A stretch of 56,315 nucleotides of DNA from Chloroflexota bacterium. GTDB taxonomy: Bacteria; Chloroflexota; Dehalococcoidia; Lucifugimonadales; GCA-2719675. The stretch is taken from contig PBID01000012.1 in the NCBI GenBank assembly GCA_002719675.1, positions 1-56,315 of the forward strand, given 5' to 3'. The translations under genes were made by a program, and so were the position numbers. This document shows positions 44,417 through 52,903 of the stretch, piece after piece. Positions within the stretch are counted from its first letter, which is position 1, and every line of letters starts with the position of its first letter. Below the pieces are notes generated by a model, which was not told where the DNA came from, searched no databases, and saw only the letters and a list, made by a program, of their open reading frames with translations.

Positions 44417-44836
44417 TTATTCAAGCTCAACAAGGATGTCGTCAGTAGCAACTTGTGCCCCAGGTTGAAAATTTATTTTTTTTACTATACCTGAAAGTTC
44501 AGCTTTTAGTGATTGTTGCATTTTCATTGCTTCTAAAATGCATACTTCATCTCCAGTAATTATTGTGTCACCTTCTTTAATTGCGAATGAAATAATTGTA
44601 CCTGGCATAGGAGATTTGAATTGTTTTTTGCTAGAATGTAGATTATTCTCCGGTTCATTTTTTTGGCTGATGTTTTCTGTTTTTTGAACTTTTGGTTTTT
44701 CATGAATTTTAACATCAACAGGGACACCATCTACTAAAACTTTAGCTGGATTTGAATCTATATCTAGTATTTCAACAAAATACCAGGTGTCTTGGATTTT
44801 TACTCGAAGGTGTTGTTGATTTTTGTTTGTTTTCAT
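44417..44836 (-). CDS. Biotin carboxyl carrier subunit of a Na+-pumping decarboxylase
   Basis: A 139-residue biotinyl carrier. The biotin site is Lys105 in ILEAMKMQQSLKAEL, inside a lipoyl-like domain (KSPMPGTIISFAIKEGD ... GAQVATDDILVELE). The N-terminal 45 residues form a small beta module and a charged, flexible linker (about 46-73), as in the C-terminal part of carboxyltransferase subunits or free carriers of oxaloacetate/methylmalonyl-CoA decarboxylases. Carboxybiotin delivers CO2 to the OadB-like membrane subunit encoded 20 bp upstream. Confidence 0.92.
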   Translation of the reverse strand: MKTNKNQQHLRVKIQDTWYFVEILDIDSNPAKVLVDGVPVDVKIHEKPKVQKTENISQKNEPENNLHSSKKQFKSPMPGTIISFAIKEGDTIITGDEVCILEAMKMQQSLKAELSGIVKKINFQPGAQVATDDILVELE

Positions 44837-44855
44837 TTGGTTAGTTTTCTATTAA

Positions 44856-46001
44856 TTAAGCTAAAAATGATACAAATACTCCAGCTACGACTGCAGATCC
44901 AATTACTCCAGCTACGTTTGGTCCCATAGCATGGGGCAATAGGAAGACTTTATCATCAGATTCTTGTCCGATGTGATGTGAAATTCTTGCAGCCATAGGG
45001 ACAGCAGAAACTCCTGCAGATCCGATAAGTGGGTTGATTTTATTTTTGAGAAAAAGATTCATAAATTTTGCAGAAAGTAGTCCAGTTGCAGTTCCGCAAG
45101 AAAATGCTAAAAGTCCAAGAAAAAGTATCAACAAAGTTTCAATGTTGAATACTCTTTCTGCAGATAATTGAGTTCCCACAGTTAACATCAAAAAGATTGT
45201 TGCGATATTAAGTATTTCATTAGAAGAGGCACTAGTAAGCCTAGGCACAACACCACTCTCTCTGAATAAATTACCTATCATAAGCATTGAAATTAAAGGT
45301 GCAGATTTTGGAACAATTAGTATGATAATTATCATCGCAACTGGAGGTAACAGAAGTTTTTCAAGCTTCGAAACATCCCTAGGCGTAGCCATTATAATAC
45401 TACGTTCTTTTTTACTAGTTAGGAGTTTCATAATTGGTGGTTGAATAAAAGCAATTGTAGCCATATATGAGTAAGCTATTACGGCTGTAATTCCAAGTAG
45501 TTCTGGGGCAATCAACGCAGATAGAAATATTGTTGTTGGGCCGTCAGCTCCACCTATTATTCCAATAGATGCTGCTTGAGAAATATTAAATTGACCTGTT
45601 AAAATTGCGCCCCAAAATGCTATAAAAATTCCTATTTGTGCTGCTGCTCCAAGAAGAAGAGTTTTTGGATTTGCTATTAGAGAAGTGAAATCTGTTAGTG
45701 AACCAATACCTAAGAAAATTATAGGAGGTAAAATGTTCCAAAAAGCTAATCCGTAATAGAAAATTATCCCAAACAGCCCTGCTTCTTGGTAATTTACTGC
45801 ATTTTCTGGGCTAGCAAGCATGTTTGTGCCTGGAAGATTTGCTATAAGTACCCCTAATCCAATAGGTAGCAATTCATAAGGTTCCATTTCTTTTTGGATT
45901 GCTAAATAAATGAAAAAAGTTCCAATTGACAACATAATTAGTTGTTGCCAACTAATTGCGTATACTCCTGATGAATTAAAGAAATTTATTAGTTCTTGCA
46001 A
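44856..46001 (-). CDS. oadB: Sodium ion-translocating decarboxylase, beta subunit
   Basis: A 381-residue membrane protein with about nine to eleven helices and the OadB/MmdB/GcdB family signature. The conserved Asp153 in GIIGGADGPTTIFLSALIAPELLG lies in the re-entrant loop that carries Na+ in coupling decarboxylation of carboxybiotin to sodium export. AMGPNVAGVIGSAVVAG ends the protein. The start is TTG 46001. Adjacent genes encode the carrier (44417) and gamma (46044) subunits; the alpha carboxyltransferase is absent. Confidence 0.93.
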   Translation of the reverse strand: MQELINFFNSSGVYAISWQQLIMLSIGTFFIYLAIQKEMEPYELLPIGLGVLIANLPGTNMLASPENAVNYQEAGLFGIIFYYGLAFWNILPPIIFLGIGSLTDFTSLIANPKTLLLGAAAQIGIFIAFWGAILTGQFNISQAASIGIIGGADGPTTIFLSALIAPELLGITAVIAYSYMATIAFIQPPIMKLLTSKKERSIIMATPRDVSKLEKLLLPPVAMIIIILIVPKSAPLISMLMIGNLFRESGVVPRLTSASSNEILNIATIFLMLTVGTQLSAERVFNIETLLILFLGLLAFSCGTATGLLSAKFMNLFLKNKINPLIGSAGVSAVPMAARISHHIGQESDDKVFLLPHAMGPNVAGVIGSAVVAGVFVSFLA

Positions 46002-46043
46002 TGGCTTTGACTTTAGATTTTTGAGGGTTTTTATTAAATATAT

Positions 46044-46289
46044 TTATTTTTCATTTTTTGATTGTTTTGCCTTAATAGCAGAAACTGCGGCAAAAGCTGC
46101 TATAGCATAATTTTTTGAATTAGTATTTTTCCGAATATTTCGAGATTCATATTTATTTATTAGTCCAATTGCATAAACAAGCAATGTTAATACTATTAGC
46201 AAAGCAAAAACTATTCCCATGCCAAGTAATGTTAACTTTATTGCTTGATTGATAATTTCAGAATCTAGTATCACGATATATTCTTTCAA
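46044..46289 (-). CDS. Sodium pump decarboxylase, gamma subunit (OadG-like)
   Basis: An 81-residue protein with one long N-terminal helix (about 14-40, LTLLGMGIVFALLIVLTLLVYAIGLI) and a charged, alanine- and lysine-rich tail, the pattern of OadG/MmdD subunits that hold the membrane and soluble parts together. The final segment YAIAAFAAVSAIKAKQS is typical of short gamma subunits. The start is TTG 46289 with no clear Shine-Dalgarno site; translational coupling cannot apply because it is the first gene. Its stop is 42 bp before oadB begins. Confidence 0.82.
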   Translation of the reverse strand: MKEYIVILDSEIINQAIKLTLLGMGIVFALLIVLTLLVYAIGLINKYESRNIRKNTNSKNYAIAAFAAVSAIKAKQSKNEK

Positions 46290-46470
46290 AATTAACAGCA
46301 GATTTTCATTAAATAATTATTCTACAGTATCATCACATATAGTATTAGTTCAAATACAAATCTATATCATTTTTTAATAAATTTTGTTGTGTTAATATAT
46401 ATTCTGTTTAATTAATCATATGTTTCCCTTTTAGTTATTCAGATTCGACATTTTTTTCGGATAGGGGAAT

Positions 46471-46490
46471 ATTAGAAATATTATTCTAAT
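46471..46490. promoter_or_regulatory. Perfect inverted repeat upstream of pxpA, possible operator
   Basis: ATTAGAA-ATATTA-TTCTAAT: 7-base arms around a 6-base centre, ending 17 bases before the pxpA ATG. The position suits an operator or a hairpin affecting the ribosome site. Confidence 0.4.
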
Positions 46491-46507
46491 GTTTTGGAAA
46501 TGGATCA

Positions 46508-47272
46508 ATGCTAAGAAAAATAGACATCAATTGCGATATGGGTGAAAGTTTTGGTATATACCAACTAGGGAATGATTCAGAAGTTATGAAATATATTACT
46601 TCTGCAAATATTGCATGCATGTTTCATGCGGGGGATCCTTTGAATATGAAAAAAACTGTTAAGTTAGCTGAAGAAAGCGGTGTCAAAATTGGAGCTCATC
46701 CAAGTTATTTTGACATTTTAGGTTTTGGTAGAAGAAAAATTGAAATTAGCCCTGATCAACTTAAGGCAGATATTATTTACCAAATTGGTGCTTTGTCAGC
46801 TTTTACAAAAGATGGTAGTGTTCAACATGTGAAACCACATGGTGCGATGTATAATGTTGCTGTAAATGATGCAATTCATTCTAAGAATATTTGCGAAGCA
46901 ATTTTGGAAATTAACCCAAATCTAATTCTTGTTGCATTAACTGGATCGTCTTGGGTTGATATCGCGACTGAGATGGGGGTTAGGGTTGCAAGAGAAGCTT
47001 TTATTGATAGAGCTGTAAATTCTGATGGATCTTTAGTATCTAGATCTATAGAAGGTGCTGTTTTACATGATGTTGATAAAATTGTTGAGAGGACTTTATC
47101 TATAGTAAATGATGGTTTTGTAAATTCTATTTCTGGTGAAGAAGTTCAAATTAAAGCAGATACTATATGTATTCATGGAGATACACCTAATGCATCAGAG
47201 ATTGCAAGATTAGTTAATTTGGAATTAACAAAATCCGGTATTCAAATAGATTCAATGGATTCATTAGTATGA
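46508..47272 (+). CDS. pxpA: 5-oxoprolinase subunit A (LamB/YcsF family)
   Basis: A 254-residue protein of the LamB/YcsF family. The start is diagnostic: IDINCDMGESFGIYQLGNDSEVMKYITSANIACMFHAGDP. With PxpB and PxpC it hydrolyses ATP to open 5-oxoproline to glutamate, repairing a spontaneous damage product. A conserved HPSYFD and HVKPHGAMYN histidines and the ICIHGDTPNA end are present. It overlaps pxpB by 4 bp (ATGA), giving tight coupling. First gene of a plus-strand run. Confidence 0.96.
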   Translation: MLRKIDINCDMGESFGIYQLGNDSEVMKYITSANIACMFHAGDPLNMKKTVKLAEESGVKIGAHPSYFDILGFGRRKIEISPDQLKADIIYQIGALSAFTKDGSVQHVKPHGAMYNVAVNDAIHSKNICEAILEINPNLILVALTGSSWVDIATEMGVRVAREAFIDRAVNSDGSLVSRSIEGAVLHDVDKIVERTLSIVNDGFVNSISGEEVQIKADTICIHGDTPNASEIARLVNLELTKSGIQIDSMDSLV

Positions 47273-47988
47273 GGAAAATGTCAGAACCACAGTATGTTTT
47301 ATCAAGTGATGATTCTATTTTGGTAAAATTTGGTGAAGAAATTGATTCTAAAATTAATTCCAAAGTTTTGTCATTGAGTTCATATCTTACTAATCACCAA
47401 ATTCCAGAGATTAAAGATTTTACTGTAGGTTATTCAACTGTATTAATTTTTTATGATTCTTTAAAGATATCGCACCATTTATTTCTGCAAAAAATTAAAG
47501 AGATAGTAACTAAGAGATTAAAGAAAAATAAAATTTCTGATCAAAAAATAGTTGAAATTCCTGTTTTATATTCTAAAGAATTTGGATTAGATTTAGACAG
47601 TGTTGCTAATCAAACTGGTTTGGCACTTGAAGAAATTATTGATTTGCATACAAGTAAAGAATATATTGTTTATACGATGGGGTTTTCTCCTGGTTTTCCG
47701 TATTTGGGTGGATTAGATAGTAAATTGGATGTTCCAAGATTAAAAAAACCTAGGATAAAAGTTGAAAAAGGTTCTGTAGGAATTACTGGAAATCAAACAG
47801 GAATTTATCCTATAGAAAGTCCGGGCGGTTGGAATATTATAGGTAGAACTCCACTGGAATTGTTTAATTCTACCTCAGATTCTCCAACTCTATTGAAACC
47901 TGGTGATAAAGTAAAATTTTTTGAAATTACTACTCTCGATGAGTTCGACCAAATTAATCATTTAGAGGGAAAAAATTTTAAAAAATAA
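47269..47988 (+). CDS. pxpB: 5-oxoprolinase subunit B (KipI family)
   Basis: A 239-residue cyclophilin-like AHS1-domain protein. Key blocks: YTMGFSPGFPYLGGLD, VPRLKKPRIKVEKGSVGITGNQTGIYPIESPGGWNIIGRTP. It pairs with PxpC; in Bacillus the homologue KipI also inhibits a sporulation kinase. ATG 47269 overlaps pxpA; an alternative ATG three codons downstream gives MSEPQ. Its stop is 16 bp before pxpC. Confidence 0.96.
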   Translation: MRKMSEPQYVLSSDDSILVKFGEEIDSKINSKVLSLSSYLTNHQIPEIKDFTVGYSTVLIFYDSLKISHHLFLQKIKEIVTKRLKKNKISDQKIVEIPVLYSKEFGLDLDSVANQTGLALEEIIDLHTSKEYIVYTMGFSPGFPYLGGLDSKLDVPRLKKPRIKVEKGSVGITGNQTGIYPIESPGGWNIIGRTPLELFNSTSDSPTLLKPGDKVKFFEITTLDEFDQINHLEGKNFKK

Positions 47989-48004
47989 TAAAGGATCCAA
48001 TAAT

Positions 48005-49144
48005 TTGAGTACACCTGTTATAAAAGTTGATTATCCTGGTCTAATGACAACAGTACAAGATTTAGGTAGATACGGATTTCAATCCTTGGGAGTTCCAGCT
48101 TCTGGAGCTTTGGATTTGTTTCAATCTAGGTTGGCAAATATTTTGGTAGGTAATTTTGAAACCGATGCTGTATTAGAAATAACTATTCTTGGCCCAAAAT
48201 TAGTTTTCTTAGAGAGTGTTGTTATTGCTTTAACTGGAGCAGATTTGACTGCTAATCTCGATGGTGAATATATTCCAAGATGGGAACCAATAAAAGTTGA
48301 AAAAGGTTCTGAATTATCTTTCGGCGAATGTAGAAATGGTGCACGAGCATATTTATCTGTTTCAGGAAATGGATTTGATGTTCCCTTAGTAATGGGTAGT
48401 AGATCTACATATTTACAGGGTAATTTTGGAGGATATGATGGAAGATCTTTGCAAAAAGAGGATGTGTTGAATTCGGTTTCAGATACCCATAAGCCTGAAA
48501 CCAAAATGATGCCATCAGGATTTGTTCAACCAGACTATTCAGAAATTAAAAAAATTAGAATTGTTCCAGGTGCACAAAATCAAAAATTTACACCTTCTGA
48601 ATTTCAAAATCTTACAAGTTCTACTTATAAAATTTCAAATGATTCGGATAGGATTGGATACAAGCTTGAAGGTCCTTATATTCAACCTATTGATTCTGTA
48701 GATATTATTTCTGAAGGTAATCCTGCGGGTGCCATTCAAGTATCAGGAGATGGAGTAATAACTATTTTATTATCTGACAGAGGAACTACAGGCGGATACT
48801 CAAAAATAGCTTCTGTTATAAATTCAGATTTGAATTTATTAGCTCAATTAATGCCAGGAGATTCGATATCATTTGTTTTAGTGTCAGTTGATGAGGCTAG
48901 AAATGCATTGATGATTCAAGAAAAATTGATTCACGCTGTTTTAAATGGTACTGATTTTAATGAAAATCAAAATAAAAATAGAATCACTATTGATGGAGTT
49001 TCCTTGGAAGTGGTTGATGAGTCTGGTGAAATTTTTTCTTATAGTTCATTTAATGATGAAGTGAAAGCTAAAAGTCAGGTTAGTGCAGAAGTGAATGTAG
49101 GTGAGCAAGTATTCAATTTGGATGCTGAAATAGATAATAATTAA
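48005..49144 (+). CDS. pxpC: 5-oxoprolinase subunit C (KipA/AHS2 family), with C-terminal extension
   Basis: A 379-residue AHS2-domain protein starting at TTG 48005, 9 bases after AAAGGA. Typical: GLMTTVQDLGRYGFQSLGVPASGALD, RSVLTGADL-like ALTGADL, YDGRSLQKEDVL, GNPAGAIQVSGDG and ILLSDRGTTGGY. PxpC normally ends near residue 310-330; here about 50 further residues (NRITIDGVSLEVVDES ... AEIDNN) form a hydrophilic beta-like tail not normally part of the domain. Function as in pxpA. Confidence 0.94.
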   Translation: MSTPVIKVDYPGLMTTVQDLGRYGFQSLGVPASGALDLFQSRLANILVGNFETDAVLEITILGPKLVFLESVVIALTGADLTANLDGEYIPRWEPIKVEKGSELSFGECRNGARAYLSVSGNGFDVPLVMGSRSTYLQGNFGGYDGRSLQKEDVLNSVSDTHKPETKMMPSGFVQPDYSEIKKIRIVPGAQNQKFTPSEFQNLTSSTYKISNDSDRIGYKLEGPYIQPIDSVDIISEGNPAGAIQVSGDGVITILLSDRGTTGGYSKIASVINSDLNLLAQLMPGDSISFVLVSVDEARNALMIQEKLIHAVLNGTDFNENQNKNRITIDGVSLEVVDESGEIFSYSSFNDEVKAKSQVSAEVNVGEQVFNLDAEIDNN

Positions 49145-49164
49145 GGTTAGCAGGTAGGATTTTT

Positions 49165-50220
49165 ATGGCAATATTATGGGCTGATCAAAATGGATTCCAT
49201 ACTATAAAACCTTGGATGTCAGTTCCTGAGTCTGTAGATTTATTTTTAAATAAATGTAAAGAATTTGGTGTGGAAAGGATTATTGCGGGACATGCTTCAT
49301 CAGAACTTGTCGTGGCTGCTAAAAAATTTGATATTGAAGTAGATTCTTATGTTGCATTAAATTATCATGGAGAATTCAAATCTTCACATGGTTGGTCACT
49401 TAATTATGCTTTACCTAACGTAGAATCAGATCTTGCACGAAGTGTGATTGATAATCACAGACCGATTTTAGATTATAAGCCTCCTGAGATAAAAATTACT
49501 GACTTTGCTACTGAAAATCCACAATTTTGGTCTATGAGTAGTTTAGATAGTAAGGAATTAAAACCAGGTGAAAGACTTACAATGAGTTTGGCAAATTCAA
49601 TTGTCAGAGAACATGAAGTATCCAAATATTCTAATATGTTTAAAGAATCTAATCCTGCTGGTTTACAAGTTGAATTTGTTTTAGGAAATGAAGATCAAAA
49701 TGGGTTTGGTCTTTATGGATATCAAAAAGATATGATTGACTTATTTGAAAAACACACAGGAAGATCTATTAGAGATGTTAATAATGATGATATGGAATGG
49801 GTGAAATTTCGTGCAGATCAAACTACTGTATTTCTTAAAGATTTGAGAAATTCAATACAATCTTCAGTACGAATTTCTGCTACTGTAATTTCAAGGGAAG
49901 AAACTGGATACTTAAAAGTTGGTCAGGATTGGGAAAAATGGGTTTCAGATGGATTGATTGATGAGTTATATATTTGGTTTAGAACCACTAACAATTTGGA
50001 TGAAGTTTCTGATGGTGTTGATAATTTTGTTAGAAAAATTAAAGATAGATGTCCAGTAATTGCAGAGTTTTCTAGTTACCACCCCGGGAGTTTTCAAGAT
50101 GGGGAAGAAATTTTAAAAGCTTCAAGTATTGCAAAATCTAAAGGTGCATATTCTGTAGGTATTTATAAAGCTCAAAGTGTTGAACAATTGGATTTATGGT
50201 CTGTATTAAATCAGATGTAA
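49165..50220 (+). CDS. GHL10-like TIM-barrel protein
   Basis: A 351-residue protein with the outline of glycoside-hydrolase-like family 10 (DUF187-type): an N-terminal barrel half, then the W-V-K-F-R-A-D-Q-T-T-x-F-L-K-D-L segment and QDWEKWVSDGLIDELYIWFR near residue 250-270, a Trp/Asp-rich strand end. A histidine-containing GHASSE early in the barrel and SYHPGSFQDGEE late may be functional. No signal peptide. It lies 20 bp after pxpC in the same direction and probably belongs to the same mRNA, but a functional link to 5-oxoproline is not obvious. Confidence 0.6.
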   Translation: MAILWADQNGFHTIKPWMSVPESVDLFLNKCKEFGVERIIAGHASSELVVAAKKFDIEVDSYVALNYHGEFKSSHGWSLNYALPNVESDLARSVIDNHRPILDYKPPEIKITDFATENPQFWSMSSLDSKELKPGERLTMSLANSIVREHEVSKYSNMFKESNPAGLQVEFVLGNEDQNGFGLYGYQKDMIDLFEKHTGRSIRDVNNDDMEWVKFRADQTTVFLKDLRNSIQSSVRISATVISREETGYLKVGQDWEKWVSDGLIDELYIWFRTTNNLDEVSDGVDNFVRKIKDRCPVIAEFSSYHPGSFQDGEEILKASSIAKSKGAYSVGIYKAQSVEQLDLWSVLNQM

Positions 50221-50254
50221 ATTTCTTGATCATATAATTTTCTTGGGAATAAAA

Positions 50255-50755
50255 ATGTTAGGAAATGAAATTATTGAAAAATTTCAACGTGATGGATATT
50301 TGAATCTTTCGCGTCAAATTTTTCTCAATTATTCTATTGATAAAGTTTTTGATTTTTTTTCTGATGCCGGTAATTTAGATATCTTAACTCCTAAATGGTT
50401 AAATTTTAACATTCTGACAGATATGCCTATATCAATTTCTAAAGGCACTCAAATCGAATATAAGTTGAAGTATAGAGGTGTTCCGATTAGATGGACTAGT
50501 AATATCAATGAATGGGAGCCACCATATTTTTTTATTGATGAGCAAATAAAAGGACCATATCGAAAATGGATTCATTTTCATAATTTTCAATCAAAAGATA
50601 GTGGAACTCTAGTTACAGATACTGTTTTTTATAAAATCATTGGGAATAAACAAATTGATGGTTTTTTAGATTTTTTGATAATAAAGTCTGATTTGGATAG
50701 AATTTTTGATTATAGGATTAAAACGATCAGGACAATTTTTTCTAAAAACCAATAA
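50255..50755 (+). CDS. SRPBCC (START-like) ligand-binding protein
   Basis: A 166-residue helix-grip protein from ATG 50255 (a TTG four codons earlier is less likely). Family hallmarks of the COG4276-type subgroup: VFDFFSDAGNLDILTPKWLNFNIL, YKLKYRGVPIRWTSNINEWEPPYFFIDEQIKGPYRKWIHFHNF. It has a hydrophobic pocket expected to hold a small lipid or cyclic compound; ligand unknown. Last gene of the pxp run, 34 bp after the GHL10-like gene. Confidence 0.82.
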   Translation: MLGNEIIEKFQRDGYLNLSRQIFLNYSIDKVFDFFSDAGNLDILTPKWLNFNILTDMPISISKGTQIEYKLKYRGVPIRWTSNINEWEPPYFFIDEQIKGPYRKWIHFHNFQSKDSGTLVTDTVFYKIIGNKQIDGFLDFLIIKSDLDRIFDYRIKTIRTIFSKNQ

Positions 50756-50846
50756 AGAATATTTATCACTCCTGGGCTAGAGATTGCTTGTTCGATGTTA
50801 TCCTCACGGTTATAGCAGGATATGTAAATCTGAATCTGTACAATCT

Positions 50847-51824
50847 CTATCTTCCGAGGGTTACCTCGTCAATTAGGGCTTTTATATAACCCATCGCATA
50901 AGCTTCAGAAGCGAATTTTGCATTTTCAGTTGGACGTAGACTGAGCAGTGGGACGTGGTCGGGGATAAAAGGACCATCAAAGCCAATTTCATAATAAGCC
51001 TGCATCGTTTCACGCATGTCCACATGTCCCTCGTCAATGAACGTTTCTTGGAACTTTGGAACGGTCCCTGAAACATTCCTAAAGTGGACGTAGAAAATTT
51101 TATCTTGTTTACCAAATTTTTGGATAGCATCAACAACACGTTCTGGCATCTCGGCCACGGTGCCTTGGCAAAACTCGATACCGCTATTTTTGCTTGGGAC
51201 TAGGTCGCAAAGTTTTTGCAGAGAGGCGTGGCTTCTTAATATACGTGGTAATCCTGCCAACGGTGATATTGGTGGATCATCTGGGTGGACTCCAATCCTG
51301 ACACCGGCCTGTTCTGCGACTGGAACAATAGCCTGAAGGAAGTATTCAAAATTTGCCCACATCTCGTCGTCGGAGATTTCTCCGTATTGGGTTATAGGAG
51401 CGGTACGGGCAAGATTGTGATCGAAACTTGACACCCTTGCCCCTCCACGGGCATGGGCGTGGAGAGATGTACGCCATGCATATCCCGTTCGGCTACGCAT
51501 AGGCATGAAATTATAACCTAGTACCGGTATGCCGGCTGCACCCATGTTCTGTATTGTTTTGCCTATTTTATCTAATTGCTCGTCACGTCCTGGTAGTCCT
51601 AGTTTTATCTTGTCCATCCAATGTTGGGGCAGATTTTCAATTGCAAATAGTCGCATGCCTACGGCTTCTACTTGAGATCTGGTTCGTAGCAAATCAAGAT
51701 ACTCCCAATACCCTGACTCCTCCGGGAGTACTCCACCACCAATTACATCTGTAGCTCCAAGTTGTGCTCCGAAGTCTAGTAACTCATTGGTTACACCTCC
51801 GCGTGCGTCCAGTCCAAGTTTCAT
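50847..51824 (-). CDS. Mannonate dehydratase-like TIM-barrel protein, GC-rich
   Basis: A 325-residue protein with UxuA-like features: KLGLDARGGVTNE at the start, VGMRLFAIENLPQHW, LGYNFMPMRSRTGYAWRT, VRIGVHPDDPPISPLAGLPRI and IFYVHFRNVSGTVPKFQETFIDEGHVD, where His/Asp/Cys ligands bind divalent metal. Mannonate dehydratase makes 2-keto-3-deoxygluconate from D-mannonate in hexuronate catabolism; the fit is good but no uxuB, kdgK or hexuronate isomerase lies nearby. Its DNA is about 50% G+C (30 of 60 in one line counted) against 35% in the next gene, with codons ending in G or C, so it looks recently acquired. Confidence 0.78.
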   Translation of the reverse strand: MKLGLDARGGVTNELLDFGAQLGATDVIGGGVLPEESGYWEYLDLLRTRSQVEAVGMRLFAIENLPQHWMDKIKLGLPGRDEQLDKIGKTIQNMGAAGIPVLGYNFMPMRSRTGYAWRTSLHAHARGGARVSSFDHNLARTAPITQYGEISDDEMWANFEYFLQAIVPVAEQAGVRIGVHPDDPPISPLAGLPRILRSHASLQKLCDLVPSKNSGIEFCQGTVAEMPERVVDAIQKFGKQDKIFYVHFRNVSGTVPKFQETFIDEGHVDMRETMQAYYEIGFDGPFIPDHVPLLSLRPTENAKFASEAYAMGYIKALIDEVTLGR

Positions 51825-51846
51825 GTTAATAACCTCAATAATAGAT

Positions 51847-52806
51847 TTACAAATCTTTTGAAATAATTTCTGACAATTTGATTGAGTTGATATTTCCTCC
51901 AGAAACGATACATACTACCTTACCATTTACTGATTGATCAAATATTGCAGCTGCAATTGCTGATCCTGCAGCTCCTTCTGCAATTATATTATTCCTTTCA
52001 GCAGTAATTTTAATGGCTTTTTCAATATTTTTTAAAGAACAAACTATTGTTTCGTCAACAACTTCTTTAGCTAAATCGAACATTTCTGTGAATACTTTTG
52101 AACCACTAATTCCATCTACAAAACTAGGAGAATAATCTACTTCTACAGGTTTATTTTGAGCTATTGAAGCAGCATAAGGAGCACCTGTAGAAACTTCTGA
52201 TGAATAAATCAAAGTTTCTGGTTTTAGTGACTTTATAGCTGAGCCAATACCACATATCAAACCACCACCTGCGTATGGAACTATTATTGAATCTACATCA
52301 GGTAAATCTTCAAGTATTTCTATACCTATTGTCCCGTTTCCTGCGATAACATCTAAGTCACTAAAAGGATGAATCATAGTTCCTTTTATACCTTTTTTTA
52401 TTCTTGTAGCAAAGATTTCTTCAAATTCCTCAAATGGAACTTTAATATAATCAGCTCCCAATCTTTTTATTGAATCAAGTTTTGTTATTGGAGCAGTATC
52501 AGGTACTATTGTAGTGCAATTAATATTTAATTCTTTTGCCATCCAAGCTACAGCTTGCGCCATGTTTCCAGCGCTGCATGTCCAGACTCCATTTTTCAGT
52601 TGGTCTGAATTCATTTTTAGAATTTTATTTGCAGCACCTCGAATTTTGAATGAACCTATTGATTGAATTGATTCTAATTTTAGATAAATTTCACAGTTGT
52701 TTTTCTGATAATTTAATTTGACCAGAGGTGTTCTTAAAATTTTATCTTTTATGCGTTTTTTTGCATTTTCAATTTTATGTATATTTACGATGTTATATTT
52801 AAGCAT
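51847..52806 (-). CDS. Threonine dehydratase / serine racemase-like PLP enzyme
   Basis: A 319-residue PLP fold-II protein. Lys54 (IGSFKIRGAANKI) forms the Schiff base, CSAGNMAQAVAW binds the substrate carboxylate, PYAGGGLICGIG the phosphate, and VSGGNINSIK closes the C terminus. The GSFKIRGA form and lack of an ACT regulatory domain fit catabolic threonine dehydratase (TdcB-like) or serine racemase. It would send threonine to 2-oxobutanoate or interconvert serine. It lies 22 bp upstream of the mannonate-dehydratase-like gene. Confidence 0.88.
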   Translation of the reverse strand: MLKYNIVNIHKIENAKKRIKDKILRTPLVKLNYQKNNCEIYLKLESIQSIGSFKIRGAANKILKMNSDQLKNGVWTCSAGNMAQAVAWMAKELNINCTTIVPDTAPITKLDSIKRLGADYIKVPFEEFEEIFATRIKKGIKGTMIHPFSDLDVIAGNGTIGIEILEDLPDVDSIIVPYAGGGLICGIGSAIKSLKPETLIYSSEVSTGAPYAASIAQNKPVEVDYSPSFVDGISGSKVFTEMFDLAKEVVDETIVCSLKNIEKAIKITAERNNIIAEGAAGSAIAAAIFDQSVNGKVVCIVSGGNINSIKLSEIISKDL

Positions 52807-52903
52807 ATATTTTCCTTAATTACCGAAAATCAAATGCACGTTTGTCAGAGAAGTTTTAACCCAAGTTTTTCATGCAGACTGCTCAACCCAAGAGTATCTA
52901 TAA

